The notes under the pieces are model-generated. The model saw only the letters and a list, made by a program, of their open reading frames with translations. It did no database searches and was not told the origin of the DNA. Positions 59,594-64,000 of a stretch of DNA of 64,000 nt are shown piece by piece (positions within the stretch are counted from its first letter, which is position 1; each line of letters begins with the position of its first letter). A program made the position numbers and the translations under genes. The stretch covers positions 310,001 to 374,000 of the forward strand of contig CAWHZI010000007.1 in the NCBI GenBank assembly GCA_963833835.1, given 5' to 3'. This DNA is from Bog-532 sp963833835. Lineage in GTDB: Bacteria; Actinomycetota; Actinomycetes; Streptosporangiales; Streptosporangiaceae.

Positions 59594-61129
59594 CTACGGG
59601 AGCACGGCTTCGATCAGGTGCGGTCCGGGCTCGGCCAGCGCCCGGCGCAGCGCCGCGGCGAACTCCGCCGCCGTGGTGGCCCGCTGGGCCGGCACCCCCA
59701 TCCCGCCGGCGATCGCGGTGAAGTCCAGCGCCGGCGGGGCGAGCTGGAGCAGCTTCCGCGCCGTCGGCCCGGCCCCGGGTACGGCGCGGTCCAGCTCCAT
59801 CCCCAAGATCGCGTAGGACCGGTTGCTGAACAGCACGGTGGTCACGTCCAGGCCTTCCCGGGCGCAGGTCCACAGCGCGGAGATCGTGTACATCGCGCTG
59901 CCGTCGGACTCCAGCGCGATGACCGGCCGGTCCGGGCAGGCCACGGCGGCCCCGGCCGCCATCGGCAGGCCGTGCCCGATGGCCCCGCCGGTGACCGTGA
60001 GCCAGTCGTGCGGCGGTGCTCCGGCGGTGGCGCCGCCCAGCCCCAGCCCCGAGGTGTTCGACTCGTCGCTGACGATGGCACCCTCCGGCAGCAGCGCGCC
60101 GATCACGGCGGCGGCCGTACCCGCGTCCAGCGGGCCGCCCGGAACGGCGGGCCGCGCGGGCGGCTCCGCGGCCGCCTTGGCGTCCGCCGCGACCAGGCCG
60201 GCCAGCGCGGCCAGTGCGCCGGGCACATCGTCGCCCGGTCCGGCCAGCAGGTGCACCTGGGTGCCGTCGGGCACCAGCGAGCTGGCCTGGCCCGGATAGC
60301 CGAAGAACGACACCGGGGCGCGCGCCCCGGCCAGGATCAGGTGCCGGGCCCCGGCCAGCTGGGGGGTGGCCACCTCGGGCAGGTAAGCCAGCCGGCCCAC
60401 CCGGGGCAGGCCGGCCCCGCGTTCCATCCGGGCCGGGAACGTCTCGGCCAGCAGCGCCGCCCCGGTGGCGGCCGCGATCCGGCTGGCCGCCTCCAGGCCC
60501 TCCCGGTGCAGCGCGTCCCCGCCCAGCAGGATCAGCGTGGGCCCGTCCCCGCGCAAGATCGTGGCCGCCTCATCGATGACCTGCGCGGGCGCGGGCGATG
60601 GCGGCCGGGCCGGAAGCGGCGCCGCGGGCTCGGCGCCGTCGGCCCAGGCCACGTCGGCCGGCACGATCAGCGTGGCGATGGTCCCGGTGGCCGCCGCCGC
60701 GACGGCTTCGGCCGCGTCGCCGGGCAGATCCGCGGCGTGCAGCGGACGGCGGACCCAGCCGGACACCGTGCCGGCCAGCGCGTCGATGTCGGACTCCAGC
60801 GGTGCGTCGTAGCGCTTGTGGTAGGTGGCGTGGTCGCCCACCACGCTGACCAGCGGGGTGTGGCCCCGCCGGGCATTGTGCAGCCCGGCCAGGCCGTTGC
60901 CCAGCCCGGGCCCGAGGTGCAGCAGCGTGGCCGCGGGCCGCCCGGTCATCCGCCCGAACCCGTCCGCCGCCCCGGTGGCCACCCCCTCGAACAGGCACGG
61001 CACCCCCCGCAGCTGCGGGACCTGATCGAGCGCGGCCACCAGGTGGATCTCGGATGTGCCCGGGTTGGCGAAGCACGCGGTGACGCCGGCGCCGGCCAGC
61101 GTACGGGCCAGCGCCTCCGCCCCGTTCAC
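59594..61129 (-). CDS. Thiamine-diphosphate-dependent decarboxylase/synthase (acetolactate synthase or benzoylformate decarboxylase-like)
   Basis: 511 residues. The PYR domain has the catalytic Glu in PCLFEGVATGAADGFGRM; the PP domain has SDGSAMYTISALW to NRSYAIL, the DGS-to-NR version of the GDG-N27-NN ThDP motif. PGTSEIHLVAALD is at the N-terminus. Length and HATYHKRYDAPLES favour the MdlC-like group often named acetolactate synthase large subunit. GTG 61129 overlaps the TGA of the upstream membrane gene. Followed at once by an M20 peptidase. Confidence 0.87.
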   Translation of the reverse strand: MNGAEALARTLAGAGVTACFANPGTSEIHLVAALDQVPQLRGVPCLFEGVATGAADGFGRMTGRPAATLLHLGPGLGNGLAGLHNARRGHTPLVSVVGDHATYHKRYDAPLESDIDALAGTVSGWVRRPLHAADLPGDAAEAVAAAATGTIATLIVPADVAWADGAEPAAPLPARPPSPAPAQVIDEAATILRGDGPTLILLGGDALHREGLEAASRIAAATGAALLAETFPARMERGAGLPRVGRLAYLPEVATPQLAGARHLILAGARAPVSFFGYPGQASSLVPDGTQVHLLAGPGDDVPGALAALAGLVAADAKAAAEPPARPAVPGGPLDAGTAAAVIGALLPEGAIVSDESNTSGLGLGGATAGAPPHDWLTVTGGAIGHGLPMAAGAAVACPDRPVIALESDGSAMYTISALWTCAREGLDVTTVLFSNRSYAILGMELDRAVPGAGPTARKLLQLAPPALDFTAIAGGMGVPAQRATTAAEFAAALRRALAEPGPHLIEAVLP

Positions 61130-61661
61130 GCCGCCTCCTCCGTGGCCTCCAGGGCCGGTTCATCCGCCGGCACCGTCCCGGGCCAGCGATCCCGGCGGGC
61201 CAGCGCGCTCAGAACGGCGGTGGCGGTGGCCGCGTAGACCACGATGCTGGAACGCGCTGGTCACGATGACGTCGTTGCGCCAGCGCCACGGCGGGGGAGT
61301 GTCGCCCAGCACCGGGAACATGGCGCAGGCCATGACCATCATTCCGGACCAGTACACGGCGGTGCCTCCCACCGGCCCGAACCGGCGGATGAGGGGACGC
61401 CCCCAGCCCGAACAGCGACCCGTACCCCCAGTGCACCGCGAACCCGAGCCAGCGCGAGGCGTCGTCGCTCAGCTCGGTGTTGCGCACGACCGGGCGCAGC
61501 ATCTTCGCCGCGACCAGCGCCGGCACGTTGCTGTCGTCGTAGTCCAGCGGCCCCTCGACGTTCCGGCGGATCCGCCGTTCGGCCCAGTAACTGGCGTTCA
61601 TCGTGGTCGTGGCGACCAGCCCCGCGATGATCCCGTTCCGCAGCATGGTGAGCGCAGCCAT
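61126..61661 (-). pseudogene. Small membrane protein gene interrupted by two extra bases
   Basis: ATG 61661 (no strong SD). The product starts MAALTMLRNGIIAGLVATTT and includes VHWGYGSLFGLG. One extra G in a G5 run near 61395 moves the frame to RPLIRRFGPVGGTAVYWSGM, then MACAMFPVLGDTPPPW. A second extra base near 61245 moves it to IVVYAATATAVLSALARRDR, ending at TGA 61126, which overlaps the GTG of the TPP enzyme (GTGA). Repaired: about 177 residues, three or four helices, family unknown. The preserved coupling argues the gene is really intact. Confidence 0.7.
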
Positions 61662-61750
61662 CCCATCCCGCCATTATGTCCAGGTCATCCCGGCCTACAC
61701 CGCCGGCGGCCTGCTCTCACTTCTGCGCTTCCCCCGCCTCGTACCCGCGC

Positions 61751-61772
61751 TTAGACTGAATGTTCAGTCAAA
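61751..61772. promoter_or_regulatory. TetR-type operator, copy 1
   Basis: A 22-base site with core ACTGAATGTTCAGT (6-bp arms around TG), 15 bases before GTG 61787. It is identical at 19 of 22 positions to the site at 63877-63898. Confidence 0.7.
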
Positions 61773-61786
61773 CTGAGGAGTGCGCC

Positions 61787-63178
61787 GTGACGGCCAACCA
61801 GAGCATCGAAGCACCGGTTACCCCCGATCAGGACCAGAAGCTGGCCGGCCTCATCGCTGAGCAGGAGGCCATCTTCATCGCCCGGCAGCCCGAGTCGGCC
61901 CGGCTGGCCGACGCGGCGCACGGTGCGCTGGCCGGCGGCGTCACCTCCAGCTGGCAGATCACCGCCCCGCAGCCGGTGTGGCTGAGCCACGGCCAGGGCT
62001 CGAAGGTCTACGACGTCGACGGCAACGCCTACGTGGACCTGCACGGCGGCTACGGCGCCGCGCTGGCCGGGCACGCCCACCCGGCCATCGTGCGGGCCGT
62101 GCAGCAGCAGGTCTCCCGGGGCACGCACTTCGCCCAGCCGACCGAGAACGCGATCGCCGTGGCTGAGGAACTCACCCGCCGGTTCGGCCTGCCACAGTGG
62201 CGGTTCGGCAACTCCGGCACCGAGGCCACGATGGACGCCGTGCACCTGATGCGGTCCATCACCGGCCGGGATCTGATCATCAAGGTCGAGGGCGGCTACC
62301 ACGGCCACCACGACTCGGTGCAGGTGTCGGTCATGCCCGAGCCGGACGAGATGGGGCCGGCCAGCCGGCCCGCGTCCGCCGCGGCCAGCAGCGGCATCCC
62401 CGACGCCATCGTCCAGCTCACGCTGGTGGCCAGCTTCAACGATCTGGCCAGAGTGGAACGGCTGCTGGACGAGCACCCGGGCCAGGTGGCCGGCATGATC
62501 GTCGAGCCGATCATGATGAACGCAGGCATCATCATGCCCGAGCCCGGCTACCTGGCCGGCCTGAAGGATCTGCTGCACTCCCGCGGTGCACTTTTGACGT
62601 TCGACGAGGTCAAGACCGGTCTCACCAGCGGGCCGGCCGGTGTCACCGGGCTCAGCGGCGTCGCGCCGGATCTCATCTGCCTGGCCAAGGCCCTCGGCGG
62701 CGGTATCGCCGTGGCCGCGGTCGGCGGTTCGGAAGAGGTCATGGCCCACGTGGCCAGCGGCGGGTACGAGATCGTGGGCACGTTCAACGGCAACCCGCTG
62801 GCCATGGCGGCCGCCCGCGCCATGCTCACCGAGGTGGCCACCCCAGACGCCTACGCCAGCATCGACGCGCTCCGGATCCGGGCGGTGACCGGTATCGAGG
62901 CCGCGATTGGCGACCATGGCCTGGCCGCCCACGTGGTCGCGGCCGGAGCCAAGGGCTGCGTGGTGTTCCGCCCCGAACCGGTGCGCGACTACCGCGGCTT
63001 CCTCGATATCGACGACCGGTACAGCCATGCGCACTGGCTCTATCAGCACAACGGCGGGGTCTTCCTGCCGCCCTGGGGCAAGATCGAGCAATGGCTGATC
63101 TCGGTCCAGCACGACGAGGCCGACATCGACCTCCTGGTCGCCAACTTCGCCCGCTTCGCCGCCGCCGTCGCGGCCTGA
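61787..63178 (+). CDS. Class III PLP-dependent aminotransferase (glutamate-1-semialdehyde aminomutase-like)
   Basis: 463 residues from GTG 61787 with GAGGAG upstream. PLP Lys in ICLAKALGGG; YVDLHGGYGAALAGHAHPAI, FGNSGTEATMDAVHLMRS, KVEGGYHGHHDSV and LLTFDEVKTGL are diagnostic of the HemL-like subgroup. HemL proper would have GTLSG... regions that differ here, and no heme genes are nearby, so an omega-aminotransferase or aminomutase for another substrate is more likely. Preceded by a TetR-type operator. Confidence 0.9.
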   Translation: MTANQSIEAPVTPDQDQKLAGLIAEQEAIFIARQPESARLADAAHGALAGGVTSSWQITAPQPVWLSHGQGSKVYDVDGNAYVDLHGGYGAALAGHAHPAIVRAVQQQVSRGTHFAQPTENAIAVAEELTRRFGLPQWRFGNSGTEATMDAVHLMRSITGRDLIIKVEGGYHGHHDSVQVSVMPEPDEMGPASRPASAAASSGIPDAIVQLTLVASFNDLARVERLLDEHPGQVAGMIVEPIMMNAGIIMPEPGYLAGLKDLLHSRGALLTFDEVKTGLTSGPAGVTGLSGVAPDLICLAKALGGGIAVAAVGGSEEVMAHVASGGYEIVGTFNGNPLAMAAARAMLTEVATPDAYASIDALRIRAVTGIEAAIGDHGLAAHVVAAGAKGCVVFRPEPVRDYRGFLDIDDRYSHAHWLYQHNGGVFLPPWGKIEQWLISVQHDEADIDLLVANFARFAAAVAA

Positions 63179-63754
63179 TCACGGGCTGAGCGCGCGGAAG
63201 CAGCCCTGCAGGTGGTCGTTGATCACCCCGGTGCTCTGGAGGAACGCGTACGCGCTGACCGGGCCGACGAAGGTGAGGCCGGCCCGCTTCAGCTCGGCAC
63301 TGAGCCGCTCCGCCTCGTCGCTGGTCGTGGGCACGTCGGCCAGTGACGCCGGCGGCCGATGCTGGGCCGGGGCGAATGACCACACCACGTCCGCGAGCGA
63401 CGGGCTCATAGCGGACACCACGGCCGCGTTGTGCACGACCGCCTCGATCTTCCTGCGGTTCCGGATGATGTCGTGGTCCGACAGCAGCCGCTGCACGTCG
63501 GCTTCGGTGTACCGGCTCACCCGGGCCGGATCGAACTGGTCGAAGTCGGCCAGGAACGCCGGGCGCTTGCGGAAGACCACGGCCCAGCTCATCCCGATCT
63601 CGAACACGCCGAGCGACAGCGCCTCGAACAGCGCCCGCTCGTCGTGGGTCGGCGTACCCCACACCTCGTCGTGATAGCTGTAGTCGTCCGAGTCGCGGGG
63701 AAGCCAGCCGCACCGCCGCCGCCCGTCGCCGGCCACCCAGGTGTCGTCGGTCAC
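63179..63754 (-). CDS. tag: DNA-3-methyladenine glycosylase I (TagI)
   Basis: 191 residues, GTG start. The zinc snap is complete: C15 (RRCGW), H28 (YHDEVWG), H181 and C185 (NDHLQGC). Helices with DERALFEALSLGVFEIGMSW and RKIEAVVHNA fit the TAG fold, which removes 3-methyladenine from DNA. In E. coli TAG the segment reads LEGQQAGLSW with the base-recognising Glu38; here it is LGVFEIGMSW, so that Glu is Gly49. Convergent with the aminotransferase, with no gap. Confidence 0.88.
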   Translation of the reverse strand: MTDDTWVAGDGRRRCGWLPRDSDDYSYHDEVWGTPTHDERALFEALSLGVFEIGMSWAVVFRKRPAFLADFDQFDPARVSRYTEADVQRLLSDHDIIRNRRKIEAVVHNAAVVSAMSPSLADVVWSFAPAQHRPPASLADVPTTSDEAERLSAELKRAGLTFVGPVSAYAFLQSTGVINDHLQGCFRALSP

Positions 63755-63876
63755 GGCACCCCATCATGGCCGGCCCGCCCCCGGAAGCCCAGCCTGCCTC
63801 TCGGCCTCAAACCCGGCCGAAACGCATCTTTTACCGGAAAGCCTTGCGTTCGAGTCCGGCCCGGAGTACCTCTAAC

Positions 63877-63898
63877 TTTGACGGAACGTTCAGTCAAA
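63877..63898. promoter_or_regulatory. TetR-type operator, copy 2
   Basis: 22-base palindrome with outer arms TTTGAC / GTCAAA and inner GAACGTTC, mismatched at one symmetric pair only. Same site type as 61751-61772; upstream of the truncated gene at the window end. Confidence 0.75.
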
Positions 63899-63966
63899 AG
63901 AAAGTGAAGGACGCGCGAACCAAGCCCCCCGGGACCGGGAACCAGGCCAGGGAACGAGGTGACCCG

Positions 63967-64000
63967 ATGACGCACCCGCGAACGCGGCACGTCACGCGGC
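63967..64000 (+). CDS. Start of an unidentified gene, cut by the window end
   Basis: ATG 63967 with GAGGTGA 5 bases upstream begins MTHPRTRHVTR and runs off the window. Too short to identify. It is preceded by TetR-type operator copy 2 and may be the TetR gene itself or a target. Confidence 0.5.
   Translation, partial: MTHPRTRHVTR

Noticed and set aside
63842..63866. tRNA T-arm-like GTTCGAGTCC near the window end
   Set aside because: Flanking bases do not form a 5-bp T stem and no anticodon or acceptor arm can be folded upstream.

Overview
The window is very GC-rich and gene-dense, and reads as the chromosome of a filamentous or soil actinomycete. The signs are GTG starts, translational coupling by ATGA or GTGA overlaps, probable F420-linked enzymes (one LLM-class and two PPOX-class oxidoreductases), a DUF664/DinB protein of the mycothiol type, an actinobacterial SoxR with its own box, and many SD-less (probably leaderless) genes. 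The order cannot be fixed from the sequence. No rRNA, tRNA, CRISPR array, integrase or transposase was seen.

Layout. 0.2-3.1 kb: two secreted S53 (sedolisin-type) peptidases in tandem, closed by a perfect 16-bp terminator hairpin. 3.1-8.2 kb: epoxide-hydrolase-like enzyme, GNAT, aldehyde dehydrogenase, a MarR/VOC divergent pair with operator, an AlkA-like glycosylase and a 38-residue zinc-ribbon microprotein. 8.3-14.6 kb: four overlapping genes that look like a kleisin/KITE/SMC (MukFEB-like) complex without a recognisable JetD nuclease, facing a HEPN-like gene whose acidic tail is encoded by the same tandem repeat as the SMC tail, on the other strand. 14.6-15.5 kb: a non-coding repeat block with three perfect hairpins whose stems differ but whose loops share one motif. 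15.5-35 kb: mixed metabolism and regulation (NUDIX, DinB, DEAD helicase, hydrolases, a sulfite-oxidase-like protein, DJ-1/AraC pair, kinase-cupin-TspO chain, SoxR with its target operon, SDR, serine hydrolase, MerR/TipAS). 35-47 kb: permuted NlpC/P60, CsbD, EamA exporter, copper amine oxidase, a redox signalling operon (REC-TrxR fusion, cNMP-domain histidine kinase, ZnF-UBP), alcohol dehydrogenase and a membrane UbiB kinase. 47-64 kb: hydrolases, TetR and MerR regulators, a YtrA-type GntR/ABC operon, a TPP enzyme/M20 peptidase operon, a class III aminotransferase, TagI and the first codons of one more gene.

How parts work together. SoxR (29.8 kb) faces a three-gene operon (PPOX, quinone-reductase-like MDR, SnoaL-like) through a textbook SoxR promoter. 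The GntR/ABC operon has a perfect inverted repeat over its own promoter. Two near-identical TetR-type operators lie before the aminotransferase and before the last, truncated gene, so one off-window repressor may control both.

Quality note. Four genes are broken by seven apparent single-base insertions and no deletions. That one-sided pattern suggests base-calling or assembly error rather than gene decay, and the affected genes are annotated as interrupted.
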